64,000 nt of DNA from assembly GCA_037349315.1 (NCBI GenBank), contig JBAIAC010000006.1, positions 54,494,501 through 54,558,500 of the forward strand, in the 5' to 3' direction. A program made the translations under genes and the position numbers. Each line of letters begins with the position of its first letter. The first letter of the stretch is position 1. This document shows positions 47,390 to 61,557 of this stretch, piece after piece. The stretch comes from Chelydra serpentina. Its lineage: Eukaryota > Chordata > Testudines > Chelydridae. The notes beneath the pieces were generated by a model, which was not told the origin of the DNA, made no database searches, and was given only the letters and a program-made list of their open reading frames with translations.

Positions 47390-47560
47390 ATCGCTCACAA
47401 TCTTTAATGTATTTATCCTCTACACTGCAAGATAGTCTGTCTGTGCCTTGTTTCTTCCTTATGTGACTTGTCCAAGGTCTTACAGGAAATCTGCAGTGGA
47501 GCTGGGACTGAACCTACATCCCTCAATTCCCAGGAAAGCATCCTAACCCCAGGCCCATCC
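47390..47560 (-). mobile_element. MIR-like SINE fragment
   Basis: The plus strand has TGTGACTTGTCCAAGGTCTT followed by a GCAGTGGAGCTGGGACTGAA block. That is the complement-side pattern of the MIR core and 5' region. It is diverged and lacks clear ends. Confidence 0.55.
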
Positions 47561-48109
47561 TTCTCATCCATTATTATCCTGAAGATCTGATGTCAACAGG
47601 ATGAAAACTGTATAAGAGGGATGGATTGTGCATTCAGAACCTCAGGTGAATAGATTATGGAAGATCATCTGAATTTAGCAATGTGGCCTTCACCCACCAA
47701 GATATTGTCTCATTAATGGGAGCCACTTGTCAGATTCTTTGTCATGTCTCAAGAATCTCCACTTTAGTAACCTGAACTCACTGTTGAGAGATATCTAAAC
47801 ACTGCTCCTCTCTGCATTTATGCCTGTCACTGGAGCTATCTTTAGGTATTGCTTGCTTCCTCTGAGGGATTTTTTGAGATCACAGTAGCATCCTGTGGAA
47901 TTGTTATTCCTGGTATATTTATTTCATAGCCAGCAATTAGGTCTTGCCAGTATCTTGGATTCTGTATCTGTAAAACTCAGGGATAACCAGGACAGGTATT
48001 GAGCATTGGACAGCTAGTGGGTTTTATTTGTGATGCATCTTTCCTGCGCTTCCTTTGTGATACTTGAGCTAAGGAGAAACACACAGTAATTCAATTTTTT
48101 TGCTTTTGC

Positions 48110-48300
48110 AGCACCTTGTAGGTTCTCAGAGAACTTTGCAGACATGATTGATTTATGCCTCACAATACTGCTAGGTAGAGAAGTAGTCTTGACCTCTTTT
48201 TGGAGATAGAGGCTGAAGAAGTGAGAGACAGTGTGATTTGCACAGGGTGTCTTAGGAGGTATGCAGTAGAGCCAGAAATAGGGTCCAGGATCACTCAAGG
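48110..48300 (-). mobile_element. MIR-like SINE fragment
   Basis: In order on the plus strand are a TATGCCTCACAATACTGCTA block, an AGATAGAGGCTGAAGAAGTG block and a GCAGTAGAGCCAGAAATAGG block. These correspond to the MIR core and its flanks in reverse. It is old. Confidence 0.6.
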
Positions 48301-48726
48301 TAACCTGTTTCTGTGGGAAAATCAGTTGATTGTATTACTGTCATTTAAGTGCTGTAAGTCTAAGCACCAGCAATACCCCATGCCCCAGTCCGCTGGACTG
48401 CTCTTATGTATTAGTTCTCTCATTTTTCCAGCACAAGTGAGTAGATTCCCAAATTTAGGCTTTCATTCCTTTGACCCAAGCGAAAGGGGCTTGTTCTAGA
48501 AAGTGTCTTCTCACACCGACATTGGTAAGGAATTCCCTCTGTGCTGGTTTGTCAAATCCCATGCATACCAATTTTTGTTTTGGGGCCTTCAACCCAAGGC
48601 TGGGATGCCTGTTCCTGGGACTGAGGAAAGGGAGTTTGGTTATCTGTTTCCCAGTAAACACACTTTTTACTTCTCATACCCTGGACCCTTTGCAAGAGCA
48701 GAGTGGACAGAGCAGTCATTATCCTA

Positions 48727-48969
48727 GGCCTGGTCTACACTGGGGGATGTTGATGTAAGGTACGCAACTTCAGCTATGTGAATAACGTAGCTGAAGTTGA
48801 CGTACCTTGATTGATTTACCGCGCCGCGAGGACGCCGCAGGGTCGACTGCCGCCGCTCCCCTGTCAACTCTGCTTCTGCCTCTCGCCGCGGTGGATTACT
48901 GAAGTGAACGGCAGAGCGATCAGGGATTGATCACTACCCGCCGATTTGGCGGGTAGTGAAGACGTACCC
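48727..48969. mobile_element. Harbinger MITE with hairpins at both ends
   Basis: It starts GGCCTGGTCTACAC and ends GTGAAGACGTACC, flanked by CTA (48,724-48,726 and 48,970-48,972). AACTTCAGCTA pairs with TAGCTGAAGTT near the left. CACTACCCGCC pairs with GGCGGGTAGTG across GATTT near the right. The architecture is the same as in the copy at 43,723, although the internal sequence differs. Confidence 0.85.
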
Positions 48970-48973
48970 CTAG

Positions 48974-50000
48974 TTGCCCACATAGTTTAGGGGCCCTGTC
49001 CCCCAGGCTTACTGGACCTTGTATGGAGTACATATGAGCTCTTTCAATCTGATCTTCTCTTTCAGAGGCTACTACGTCTACTCATCGTCACCTTCTTTGA
49101 ACCTCTTATCCCTCACAGTAGCAAATATGTCTGCTAAAGAGATTTACTGTGGTCGGGATGACCTTTCTATAATTGTTTGGGCAGACATATTACAACCTCA
49201 GGTTCTTCCCTTCAACAATTCTGAGTTTTGCCAGGTACAACAAGGGCTTGCAACACTCGTGTCAAACTTGTTTCAGCTAGCTCTGCCTTCCAAGGTACAA
49301 TGGGCTTTTTTTTACCATCTTCAGACCTCCAAGTTTTCAGTGCCTTCTTATACAGAGACTCCCTCACTTGAACCTGTCATCTGTGCTTCACAGGCTGTGG
49401 GGAACTTGTATGAAAAGTTCTCATGCAGCTGTTGATGGTGAAAGCAGGTCCTTTAGTAGTTATATCCCTGGCTTATCTTATTAGATAATTAAGATCCCTA
49501 GTTATTGACTCTCCCTTCTTTGTTTTTTCACAGGACTGAGACTTTTAGGAAAATGAAGGCTATGTTTGTTGTTGTTTTTCATGGTCCAAACAGAGAGGAA
49601 AAGGGACTCCTGGTTTCTAAGACTGCAGTTAGTGCTGATAGAAATCTTGTATTAACATGACTTGTCAGAAGATAGGTAAACCTCCTTTGCACGCTCATTA
49701 CAGTAGAAGCCTGCTGCTTCTTGGTCTTTGCTTCACCCCTTCACCAACCATCACCAAGTGAACCTAGACACGTCTGCAGAGACTTTGAGCATAAAATAGT
49801 CAAAACTACTACTCAGGTTAATCAGTGTAGTCTCTGGGGACACTGTTTGCCACATCTGCTTGCTATTCAGTTCCCCAGCAGGACAGGAGTAGATGGAGAT
49901 GTTCAACATGGGAAGTTTACTCAGCCGTGAAAGAGTTTTTCAGCATTCCCTTTCTTCTATCCAGCATCCCTGCTGCACTTCCCTATTTACATGTTCATTT
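48974..50000. other. No recognised gene
   Basis: A 138-codon frame at 49,019-49,435 has no family motif or splice context that I can defend. The remainder shows nothing. Confidence 0.35.
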
Positions 50001-50010
50001 CACACACACA

Positions 50011-50043
<33 letters not shown>
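50001..50043. repeat. (CA)n(CT)n microsatellite
   Basis: Six CA dinucleotides are followed directly by about 16 CT dinucleotides. The peptides rich in Ser/Leu across it are artefacts. Confidence 0.95.
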
Positions 50044-50047
<4 letters not shown>

Positions 50048-50915
50048 TCCTGGTGTTTGGACTACCTGGAAGGATGAAAGGTGAACTCTGCTTCCAGATA
50101 TTTTCAGGCTTTTGATTTTCTTTACTTCCTTGCTTTCTGGTAGATGACACCTAATTCTAACTGTGCTGCACTGCAGGAGGGAAAGAAGGAGGGATGGATA
50201 AACTTCTTCACCATGACCAATCTTCCCCTAAGAACACTTTTTAAGTGAATGAGGACAGCAAAAGATAAAAACCACAGCTTTCAACTGCTGTTGCTTTTTT
50301 GCCCTTATATCGTTTCTATTAGTACTTAACAAAAAGGAAACAAATTGTTTCACTTTTACTACTGAAATCCTGAAACTGTGGCCAGAAAGAAACCCTGGAC
50401 AGTGAAGAGGATTGATTCCAATCTACTTACTGCTACTAAGGAGGTATCTCCCGTTCTACTATGTTCAAGCTTTCTTGATCCAGATATGATGGGAGACATG
50501 AGAGGAGTTTAGAGAAATGGGATTTGGGGTAAGATTGTGTCTCATGTGTCTATCACCTCACTGTGATACTACCTGGACTTGTCCTAACTTGTGGTAGCTG
50601 CTGCTGAATCTGGCACTGGCTCCCAGTGCCTCAGTCTTGTGGCCCTGAAAGGGGAACTTGAAGAACCCCTACCAGCTCCAGACCTAGGAAACCTTGTTGC
50701 TGTGTGGCTCTGCCTACAAGGGATCTCTCCATATTCTGCCCCCCTACAATCAACACTGCTCAGGGAACTCTCCGCCTGGCATTTCTCACACTGGGGCTAA
50801 CAATTAAAATAAAGGATATTTTCTTTTGTTTCAAAGGGTTTTTCCAGAGATGGCAATTGAACTCCTCACCCATTTAAACTAAACACTGCTCTACCCTGCT
50901 TTTGGTACAGGCAGG

Positions 50916-51090
50916 CAGGGCCGGCTCCAGGCACCAGCTTTCCAAGCTGGTGCTTGGGGCGGCATCCAGAATGGGGTGGGCAGTCCATGTCCCGCGGCGG
51001 CAATTCGGCAGCAGCTCTGCCGCTCTTCCCACCACGGCAGCAATTCGGCGGCGGCTGCTTGGGGGGGCAAAATTGGTAGAGCCGCTCCTG
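50916..51090. mobile_element. hAT-type element of the CAGGGCCGGC family
   Basis: The start is CAGGGCCGGCTCCAGG and the end GAGCCGCTCCTG. Just inside the left end, CACCAGCTT pairs with AAGCTGGTG across TCC, the same end-hairpin plan as the element at 42,420. The flanking 8-mers CAGGCAGG and GGTTCAGG match at only four positions, so the target duplication is doubtful. Confidence 0.6.
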
Positions 51091-53430
51091 GGTTCAGGGG
51101 AGCTTGCGCCTCTGGTGGAGAAATTAGAGGAGAAGACAAGTGCTATGGGAATAAGCACTGTTATCTTTGAACTGAGTTGTGATCTCACAGGTGGTATGAT
51201 CATAGTTACTGTCTTTTGACAAGTAGGGGTTTCTTCAGCATTTGATGTGTTGATTGTTTAGATAAATGAGATTTTTGGATAACTGAGGCTTAGACAAACA
51301 GAGTTTGAATGTACTTAAAATGACAGATCTCTGCCTAGAAGCTATTGTGCTCTGGGCAACATAGCACTGAACCATTCAAGGCTAACCTCAAATGCTTTGC
51401 CACTTTTTCATTTGTGCCCAGGACTACATCTTTTAATGGCACAGTTAGTCTAGTGAACAATTATACAGTAGAAAGATAATAATAGCACTTGAGTCACATA
51501 GCTCCGTATTCAGGGGGCTTAAGAGTCCTGTCTGCAATGCTCACAAACTCTGAACAGGACAGCAAATCACATGGTTTTATTTTCTTTTAGTGTGTGTTTG
51601 TCAGGACAGTAATTACAAAGCTAATGGAAATTGCATCATTTCATTAAACATTCAGGTTGCTTCACTGAAATGGCATCATGAACTCACCACCCATTCTCCT
51701 TCCTGTTGTTGTCAAGCTGTTTGTCATTTAGTTACAAGAACGGGTACTAAAATAACTTACTTTAGACATGAGTGCGTTAGAACTATGACTCACACATAAG
51801 GGTCTAGGGGAAGACCTTCTTTTCAAAGGCCTCTTGGATAAACAAGGCAAGTTAGCAATAATTCAGTTGTGCTGATTTCAGGAATCTGCTGCTTTCAATC
51901 ACATTAATTTAGTTTACATTTTCAAAAAAAAATGTAATCCATTTGATAAAGTAATGGAAATTCTTGTAGTAATGCTACAGTACCTTTTTCCTTTCAGTGA
52001 CACTCTTAAAACAAGTTAATAACATTCTCTACTTATAACTGTTGTAATTGTTATGCCAGTATCATCTAATTTTTCAGTTGTTTAATTTATAAAGCAATTT
52101 TATATATATATAAATTTCTCATGTATCTCTCAGTTAAATAGTTGAGAGGTTGGAGCAAAAAATAAATAAATCTACAAACAAAACAAAACCACCCACCTCA
52201 TCCCTAAATCCTATAGACTTTAGGGAAGAAAGATGCCCTTTAGATAAGAGACTTTGGGTTCTAAAATATGACTTTTACTCTTTGACTAGAACAAACCTTA
52301 GAACAGCATAAATCACACAACATTATACAGATTGACATCATTTCCCCAAAAAGGAAGTGCAACAAAAGCAGCTCTTACTGAACTAAAGTGCTGCTGGGGT
52401 TTAAATCAAACTAGAGCTTATTGCAACTTCCCTGTGGGTTTTTCTCTCCTCAAATCCCATTGGTTAATATACAGATGGGATAGGTCACTTCATATATTAT
52501 TTTTAAAGTTTTATGAAACAAAATGAAACTCTTCAGTTACTCTACAGACATCTCTTCAATTCCCCCTCCCTTTAATTCTGGCTTGCTCATGTCAGCAAGC
52601 TTGCAGCTAAGCTGCAAGAGGTGGCCATTTAAGGGAAAAAATACAAGCTCCAGCTTATTTCCCTGTAGTTTGCATGTTTGTCTCCCACTCCCTCAGCAAT
52701 GCATTCTGTGATGCCAGATAGCATTTTTAAAGGGAAAAAGACAAACACTTCTGATTAACTTTTAGCTGCTAATGGCACATCTGCAGAATCAACGAGGTTT
52801 CTGTTAAAACATTCTATTTTCTCCCTTTTCCTCTCAATTCGGTAGTATTACTGTTAGCAATTTCCTGTTCATTGGGAAAATAAATAAGCAATACTGTTTT
52901 ATTGCTACACAACACTGATCTCCACACATATCATTTTTAAACCATTCTTTGATTGTTTTAATAACCATAGGGTCAGTTAAAATGTCTCTTGGAATGAAGG
53001 AAATTCATAAATTGCAGAAATATTGTATAATTATCCTTTTAAGCTATGTGTTCTTCACGGCAGGACCTCTGAAAAGTGCCTAGCCCATTATGGTGTTATT
53101 ACAATCTATATGATCTTACAAAGTCATCTTTGAATCTAGTACTTGTGGCTTTTACTTCTTCTGGATAAGATTTGGAGAGGTACGCCAACAAAAGCATCAA
53201 GGCAAATGACAGGTAAAATATCTTAAATGGAAAAAGTCCTTTCATTCCCATTTAGTACGGCTTTATGTATGCACTGACTTTTTTTTCCTGACCTGGTAAT
53301 GAATAAAAGTCAGACAAAAGTACAACAGTATTTGTGGGGAAATGAAAATGATAGATCTAATAATTTATGCTTCCCCAGAGGAACACTATTCCCAAATACA
53401 TTAGGCACACTGAAGTCTTCAGTTACAGTT
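51091..53430. other. No recognised gene
   Basis: Long AT-rich stretch with simple A/T runs and no supported feature. A short palindromic CCCATTGAAATT/AGGAGC-type block follows at 53,440-53,510. Confidence 0.4.
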
Positions 53431-54159
53431 ATTAGACTCAATCCTGCTCCCATTGAAATTAATAGAAAAACTCCCATTGTCTTTCTTGGGAGCAGCATCA
53501 AGCCCTTGTACAAGAAAATATAGGTATAAGTACCCTGCCACCCTTTCCCCACAACAGCCAGAAACAATAGGTCATCGTCTGGATTATGAATAATTTATAT
53601 TTTAGTATCGCTAATTCTATAAGAACAGTAGCCGCTGAGTGACAAGAGAGAGCTTGAGAAACACTAATTCTTTTCTAGAAACCTGGCTTCCACTCCAGCT
53701 GTGTATCCCTAGAACTCAGCAGCACTGCACATTCCAAGCAGGATTCTGAATATCAGTGTATACATTCTTCTGCAGTTTTATGTAATGAGCGGATTCTGAA
53801 GTTTGTCAAATATATAAGTGGACAAATATTTTGAATGGTCAATTGGAAATAGATGAATGGAAATATCCCCATGGCAGATCTTTATTAACCCATTAGGAGA
53901 GAACTGAAAACTGAGTTTGTGATTCATATAAAGAAGTGCTAAATGGGCATTTTTACTTTAATGGGAACCTTATAAAATCATTGTCACAAACCATTTTCAG
54001 TTTAATTATAGTTCTTAATTCTTGTTCAGGGTTTTCAGATACTAAATTTCCTCTGTGTCATTTCATATTGGATTTTATACAGCTACCTTGCTGTGCATGG
54101 TATTTTACAGACATGTAAGAGGACACAGTCCTGCCCCAAATAGAGTTGACATTCTAAAC

Positions 54160-54717
54160 CAGGGGTGGGCAAACTACAGCCCGCAAGCCATTTTAAGCCG
54201 GCCCGCAAGCCACACCACGTGGCTCAGCCCTGTTCCAGCACTCTAGCCGGGGCGTAGGGTCGGGGGCCGCACCACGTGGCTCTGGGAAGCCTCAGCATGG
54301 CCCTGCTCTGGCTCCTACGTGCTCCAATGGCCCCCTCCAGTGCTCCAATGGGAGCTGCAGGGGTGGTGCCTGCAGATGGGGCAGTGTGCAGAGCCGCCTC
54401 GCCGCACCTCCGTGTAGGAGCCGGAGAAGGGACATGCCACTGCTTCTGGGAGCCACTTGAGGTAAGCGTCGCTCAGAGCCTGCACCCCTGAGCCTCTCCC
54501 CATGCCTCTGCCTCAGCCCTGACCCCCTCCCACTCTCCAAACCACTTGATCCCAGCCCAGAGCACCCTCTTGCACCCCAAACCTCTCATCCCCAGCCCCA
54601 CCTCAGAGCTCGCACGCCCTCCCAGACTCCAGCCCCAATTTTGTGAGCATTCATGGCCTTCCATACAACTTATATTCCCTGATGTGGCCCTCAGGCCAAA
54701 AAGTTTGCCCACCCCTG
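54160..54717. mobile_element. hAT element, 558 bp, exact 8-bp duplication
   Basis: TTCTAAAC lies on both sides (54,152-54,159 and 54,718-54,725). The termini are CAGGGGTGGGCAAACT and AGTTTGCCCACCCCTG with at most one mismatch at the inner edge. The interior is GC-rich and non-coding. Confidence 0.95.
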
Positions 54718-54959
54718 TTCTAAACTAATATGATGAGAAACAACAATAGACTATGAAAAAGGAAGGGGAGAAACAGGAAACTAGGGGGAAAGTAAAACAG
54801 CTCTTGGGAAAAGATTATTTACAAAGAATTCAGCTGCTCTATTTTTGTTTAATGTTCCTGTGGGGGAGTGGATACTTGTTTGTTAATAACTAAGCACTTA
54901 GACCCCAGAGGCCTGATTCTACGCTCATTTAAATTAATGGCAATATTCCCCTTGGTATT

Positions 54960-55105
54960 AATCATATGGATTTGGCCTCTGATTCAGCAAAGCACTTAGG
55001 CATATGCTTAATTTAAGTATGAGAGTATTTCCATTGAGTTCAGTGGAACTACCCATAAGTGTAAAGTTAAGCATGTGTGTAAGTCTCTGCCAGATGAGGG
55101 CCCTA
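54960..55105. repeat. Old palindromic repeat (CTTAGGCATATGCTTAA type)
   Basis: GATTCAGCAAAGCACTTAGG leads to TTCCATTGAGTTCAGTGGAA, and then to GTGTAAAGTTAAGCATGTG, which mirrors the left part. It is a common old dispersed palindrome. Confidence 0.55.
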
Positions 55106-58100
55106 GCTTTTGCAGTGATGAGCACTATAGATAACCCATATCTTGCTAGATTAGATTATTGTTTTAATATAGCCACTGACATAAGAGAGGAACCAGATAA
55201 TACCAGAGCTGAGATTATCGACCCACAGAATGTAAGATGGGGGAGGTAGAGGAAATGACAACTGATGTAGGCAGGGGCAGAACTACATTGAGCTTTGAAG
55301 GTGAATTCAAGGTCTTTGAGCCTGATGTGTAAAGTGACATGGTTGGAATAGCGGGATAAGATGATGATTTTAGATTTGGGTAGACTGAAGAAGGGAGGCC
55401 AGAAAGGAGGAAGTTGCTATAGTCAAGATGAGAGATTTGAGCCATGAACCAGAGTGGTAGCAATGGATATTGAAGGAAAGGGCTTGATAGTCTTTAGCAC
55501 CATTATGGCACCATTTGTTTCCTAGTGGCCACAGGTTCTAGAGACTCAAATAAGGATGCTGTAATATGAAGGACAAATAGATATGACTGAGAAAATGGCT
55601 GTCTGTGCTTATGCCTACTTATCTTCCTAGATAATCTATATGGAGAAAAATACAGGCAACACCTGAAGAACTTTTTCTGTTCAATATAAAATGTAAGTTG
55701 GTTTCCATTCTGAAGAATAATCAAAGCTATAAACAATCACAATGAAACCAGCTGTTGAATGGCTACATTGCATATTTCACAGAGTTGATTGGAAAATCCC
55801 AGAGCCTCTTTCTGGACACCTGTTGAGAAGAGTAATTTTAGCTTGCGTGCCCATTTTAAAATGGAAAGAGAAGGCAGAAGAATGTATAATCATGATTTTT
55901 ATTTGGATGGAGGTTGTCAGCAAACTATCTGAAAGTCACTTCATTTGATCAAGTTCTTGGGCTAATAAGACTAGCTCTTTCTCCCCTCCCCCCCCCAAAA
56001 AAAAGATTTATGGGGGAAAATTAAAATTACAAATATAAAATGACATTAAATTAGTGGCATTTTTGCCCTGAGACTAGTTATCCATAAAATTAGAGGTGAA
56101 TCTGCTATTTCTTCTCAGCACTTTTAGTGAATTATCTATCACAGTATTCAGGAAGAAAAAGACAAGATTTATTGTACCCTAATATCAATGAATATTAGAA
56201 ACCAAACTTTAAACAATGAATATTTTCCATCCTACAGTTTTCTCTAGAAAAAAAAAAACTTGCTCAAGAAATATCTATGCGCTCACAAAATCTCAGAGTT
56301 TCCACTGCGAGCTTGAAAGAGGTCACAATAGAGCTGAAATAATTACCATTATTAACTTATGGGGTCACTAATTATCACTGCATGCAAAAGAGTTTATTTC
56401 TAAGCAAGCAATATGCCCCTTTTTAGGAAATAATCTGGTAAAAATGTAAAACATGGTGTCTTTTCAGAATTCTTTCCTGGCCCCAGCACTTCATCTTTTC
56501 CACTGTTTCACTGGCAGTTATATCCCTTGGCACTGCCAAGTCAGAACTGGTTTAGTGTATTGTTAGTTTTATCCAATTTGTAAACATTTCACAGCTGAAC
56601 TATGGTACTGACGTAGTTTATCTAGTATGCCGGGATGCATCTAAAATCCATTTTGATAAAGTAAGAAACTCTAAACTTCCTGCAAGTGTCTCCGAGTCTA
56701 TACCCTGAGTGTCAAACAAGGTAGAGGACCCAGTCAGCTCATTTCTACTGAGAGAATTCCAGACTACAATCTCTTGTCCGTGCTAAAGGGATTTTTATTA
56801 CTCCCCTAGTAATCTTTGCCTTCAGACCTTAATTGGTATGGTACGTGGAATAGCTTTTGTAATGAGCACATATTCCTTATCCATAAATGATAAAGTTCTC
56901 CTCTGTATAAAGAAAGCAGCTTTAGAAGGATGCGGGTTAGTTTTTATTATTCCTTTATTTGACCAAGCTGCTTTTGTCAGTTTTGACATAGACTAATCAC
57001 ACTAAACAATTCCTGCTTAAATTACTTGGCAGTTCATGAAGCTGAAAGATACATGTTTTGAACAGATTTCTCTTGAGCTGTTAGGGAAAAAGGTTTAAGT
57101 ACCGACTGTCTTCTCCGTTATTTTTTTTTTAAAGAAACAATCAGTTAGTGGCATGCAAAAAATTACACAGTTTAAGAACACTCAGGTACTAAAATCATAA
57201 GGGCTTTTAAAGAAGGCTCTGATCTGCAACTATCCAAGCAGCAATTTGATATTATACATATCAGAGTAGAGGCAGAAGCACTTAGAGCTGTTGTCACAAG
57301 GGCAGAACAAAATGTACCAGGTGATACTAGTGTGCTTAGAGTTATGGGAAAAAACAGAAGAGTAGAAAGCAATAGGTCACAAGAACATACATAATTCAGC
57401 CACTGTATGGCTATTTTCTCTGGCTTACTACACAGGCTGTTAGTTTTTATAGTGGTTAAATCTCTGGCTGCTAAGGGACAATAACCACTTTATTATTAAA
57501 TCTTGGTGTATCTTCTGACAGTATGAGTTTACAAAAACACATTTTGAGAGTCTCAATCCATATTCCTTTTCACGTGATTACCAGCTAGTGTCACTAGTCT
57601 TGTTTCAACCAAGTTTCAAAAAATGGTCTGAACAACAGTTTGATTCTCTGCAAAAACAGGGGAAAAAAGGCATGCTAAACTTCTTATTTTAGCCTTTCTT
57701 TACTGATTTTTTCAAATCAGTAGAAGATTGATCACAGAAGGAAAAAAGACAAGCAACTTTCACATGAAAAAATATAAATCACGTCTTACAAAGATAATGT
57801 ATTGGGGTAGTTAGTTCATTCTTACCTGACAGCAGTAGGAACCTAGGAATGTATTCTACAATGTCAGTTTGTTCTTGGTAGATCACAGCAGCTTGCTCCA
57901 CACTACCCAGGCAGATTTAAGACCTAGAAAAGTATCCAGTGCAGAAGCACCCACAGAGATAAGCTTTTTCCACTCTTCTAGGTCTACCAGCAGCTGAAGT
58001 AGTGCAGAAAATAGGGTAGAGAGCAGAAGAGGAACGTAGTTTCTCCTCACAGAAATCCCAGTCAGGAGAAATAGGAGGTATGCTCTCTGTCTCTCTCACA

Positions 58101-59320
58101 CCCAGACTTTTGTTTAAAAAAAATTTCAACTGTTGCTAGGTGGTGTTAGGCTTTGGCAGTTTAGTTCTGAGATTGTATTTCCCCTCTTCTGCTCTCTTCA
58201 CACACTGTTACAGCAATGACTTTGTTGAGCTCAGCTCGCTTGTTCTATATTTAACCAGTGTTCTCAGCAAGTCAAGCCTGTCAACAGCTGAGAAGTTTGA
58301 AGCAGGCTTTACTGAGTTCCTCAGCTGCTGATTTATCAGTGGATGTAGAACTGCATTGCCTGACTACTATGTTAATGAAAAATTGTGGAGAAACTGTCAA
58401 ATTTTTTAATGCCTTCCACTGACTTCACTGAAGTAATTACTATTTTAAGCAATACATAGAAGTTCTGTATTTGGGAATATATTTTAGAATGTTAGAAAGA
58501 TACTTGTGTTGATACTCTTATTAGCATCAAATCAATTTATACAGTAAGGAGTTTAATAAAACCTAGGATGTTTGTAATTTGAAAGGTATTCCCAGCCCTT
58601 GCAATAAATAAATAAATCACACATTGGGAAAACATTTTAAAATATGTTTATTCTGAGTAAATGAGTAAACCAATTTCTGTTTGCACAGTTCAAATGTATC
58701 AAGCTTGCATGGAGATATAATGAAAGGCTTAGCTAGAAAGTGTTCAGAGTAACTTTTATTATGAATAAGACAGTATCAACTGTCTTCTTCCACTTGGACA
58801 TTGCTGTTTTGATCCATCACTTCATTACCTCCACATTTGAATATGTCAGCTCTCACTAGGGATGAAGTGAAAGCCAGAAAAACTCCAATTTGTGCAACAC
58901 ACAACAGGCAAGAAAGAATCAGGAACACATCACACTAGTGCTCTTCCCACTACACTGTCTATGCATTTGCTTCTGGATCTAAATCATTGTCCTAGTTCTT
59001 AAAGTCCCTTAACAGCTTGAAGCCTGACAACAGTAGAGACTGCCTCTCTATCTACAAACCATTGAGACAACTACACTGTCCAGGGAAGGGAAGCTGCAGT
59101 TGATGGAGTCCAGAGCATAGTTCTCCAGTGCTGGAGTGGCAATCTCTGCAAATGGCCCCTGGCAGTAAAACTCTTAACCACAGGAGTTCAGTCTGAGCCC
59201 AGCCTGTTTTTAGAACACAATTGAAAAAATCTCTTCCCAAGGAGAGAAGGAACTAAGAATAGAGTGGAGAATAAAGGAGAAAGACACACTGGGAAAAAAT
59301 ATGGATTGATTTGTTATTAA
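55106..59320. other. No recognised gene
   Basis: About 4.2 kb of AT-rich sequence. Short AATA-type repeats occur near 58,608. I found no exon, element end or structured repeat that I would defend. Confidence 0.4.
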
Positions 59321-59429
59321 TTTGTTTATGGTAGTACCTCCTATGTGCTAATCACTTTCAGACAAGCTAGGCAAAAGAAAGGAATAGTTCCAGCTCATAA
59401 TCTAAGGAGTCAGACAGACAAGTAGACAA

Positions 59430-59781
59430 GACTGAGGATATGATAACAGTTATCAAGTATGCAAAAGATTGTTATAAAAAGGAGGGTGATCAATTGTTCT
59501 TCTTAACCCCGGAAGGCAGGACAAAAAATAATGGGCTTAAATTGTAGCAAGGGAGATGGAGGTTAAACATTGGGAAAAACTTAACTCTACAGATAGTTAA
59601 ACACTGGAACAAATTATCTAGGGAGGTTGTGGAATGTCCATCATTGGAGGTTTTTAAGAACAGGTTAGACAAACACCTGTCAGGGATGGTCTAGATAATG
59701 CTTGTGTTATCTAATCCACTCCCCTGCACTGAAGCAGAACTATTGAGGTCCCTTCCAGTCCTGCATCTGTGATTCTATGAT
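59430..59781 (+). mobile_element. CR1 LINE 3' fragment
   Basis: This is the last part of ORF2 and the 3' UTR of a CR1, ending GTGATTCTATGATTA. Compared with the copy at 9308, the same blocks recur in order, for example AACACTGGAACAAATTAT and GGTTAGACAAACACCTGTCA. Stops break the frame (one near 59,545). It is of the same subfamily as 9308. Confidence 0.85.
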
Positions 59782-61555
59782 TATTACCCCTAGGTTGTGT
59801 TCTTGGTCCTTAGACTACGTATTGATGGATTATAAATACTCTCTATGCTTAATGTGTCACGTAGACTTTATTTTGGTGACCTAGTAAGAGCTAATACTTT
59901 CTCATTGTATATTTAAATATTTGGATTGGGTAGAGAAATAAGAAGACTAGAATATAGTTAAGAATTTTTATAAACACAGAGATCACTGGTTGGTGGAATT
60001 AATCTAAGTACTAGAAGACATAGAAGTCAGGAGATTTGAGTCCTATTCAAAGCCCAATGTGAAGCAAACATGAAGATGGGTTGCAAATGGATGATTATGG
60101 TATAGATTCATAATATGAAACAAAGAAAAGCTGAGAACCTCCTACCTAAGTGCACTGGGATATAAAGGAAGTATTTGTTTGCATTTGTGGAGTTATCAGA
60201 CCCACAACCACATGAAAAGTTTGACCATATGGAAGCTGTTTTGTGTTTATTTCCAATTATTTATTTTATGGGGGAAATGTTTATAAATGGATAGAGAGTA
60301 CAGCAGCAAAACAAAATACCAAAGGTAATAGTGGAAGAGACCTCTTGGCTGATCTACTAGCCTCACACCAACTGGATGCAATAATATCTCCTAAACCAGC
60401 AACACCGCCACCTTTTAAGATAGCTTTCTTCTCAGGAAAACAGGAAACAGAAAGGGCTAAGCACTGCTGCTACAAAGCTTGCAATGGCAGTTAAAGACAT
60501 CACAGTTATTGCAATAGCAACACTAGAGACAGGGGCCCATGCTGCATCAACAACAAAACTTGCTGCAGCATTATCTTCTCCACCCACTGACCATGCCTTT
60601 TATTCAAATCTAATTTGTTGGGAATCCACTATCAGCTCTCTGCCTACTACTTAGCAGCACCCATTAAGGTAACTCTGGGCCAGATTCTACCACTCATACT
60701 CATGTCAAGTACTACTTTGCTTTGAGAGTATCTTGATTGATTTTCATGGGACTATTAGTGAAGCTGTGTACTACTACTCAGTGTGAAGAAAGGGTGGCAA
60801 AATGTGGCCCTACAGAAATCAAGAAAATCATCATAATCAATCACCATCTTTGAATGTAATGTTAGCTGCAGACATATAGGGATGATCATCATCAAACATG
60901 CAATCTACTGAGGACCGTTGTGCCAGCCAGAGGGACCACGGTTGATAGTTTCTCACCATGCCTTGTGTAGTGAAGTTCCCACATCTGGCTCAATCTTGAG
61001 ACTCCACAAATCTCTGGGGTTGCCATACAAGTGGTGCCAGGTAGGGTCAGGGTATGCACCCCTTCGTGTGTTGAGGGAGAGTTTGAGAGCATGCAACGCC
61101 GCTTTTGAATAAAATGAGCAATTGAAGGAAGGCCAGATCTTTCTGAGATTGTGCATTTGCACAAAGTCAAACCACTTAATGCTCAGGATTTAGCACTGAC
61201 AGTGCATATGGAATACCTCTGGATCTAGAGGGATGACTTGCACAAATTTTGCATGTCACCTTCTTTTGCGATTTCTGCCAAGATCTTGGGACATTTGATA
61301 TTACCTATGATGATTATCTGTAGAACGGAGGTTTGTAGGCCTTCTCAGTAACCTAAAAATCTCACTAACAATGAAAAAGCCTGAAGTGACTGCAGGTAAC
61401 CGCACTGTTTAGTGGCAAAAAGTATTAATGGCCTCAACTTATCTTTCACTATCCTAGTTATTACATATCACCAATGCAATGCTATACTTTGCCACAAAGG
61501 GTCAAACCCATAAAGAAATGGCAATAGGCTTGCAAAAGCACAAGTTGAAGGCAAA
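59782..61555. other. No recognised gene; one old palindromic repeat
   Basis: GGGCCAGATTCTACCACTC at 60,678 and GGCAAAATGTGGCCCT at about 60,810 bound a loose palindrome of the family seen at 22,100. The rest shows no feature. Confidence 0.4.
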
Positions 61556-61557
61556 AT

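Noticed and set aside
49019..49435. 138-codon frame
   Set aside because: No recognisable domain, and no splice or promoter signals that set it apart from chance.
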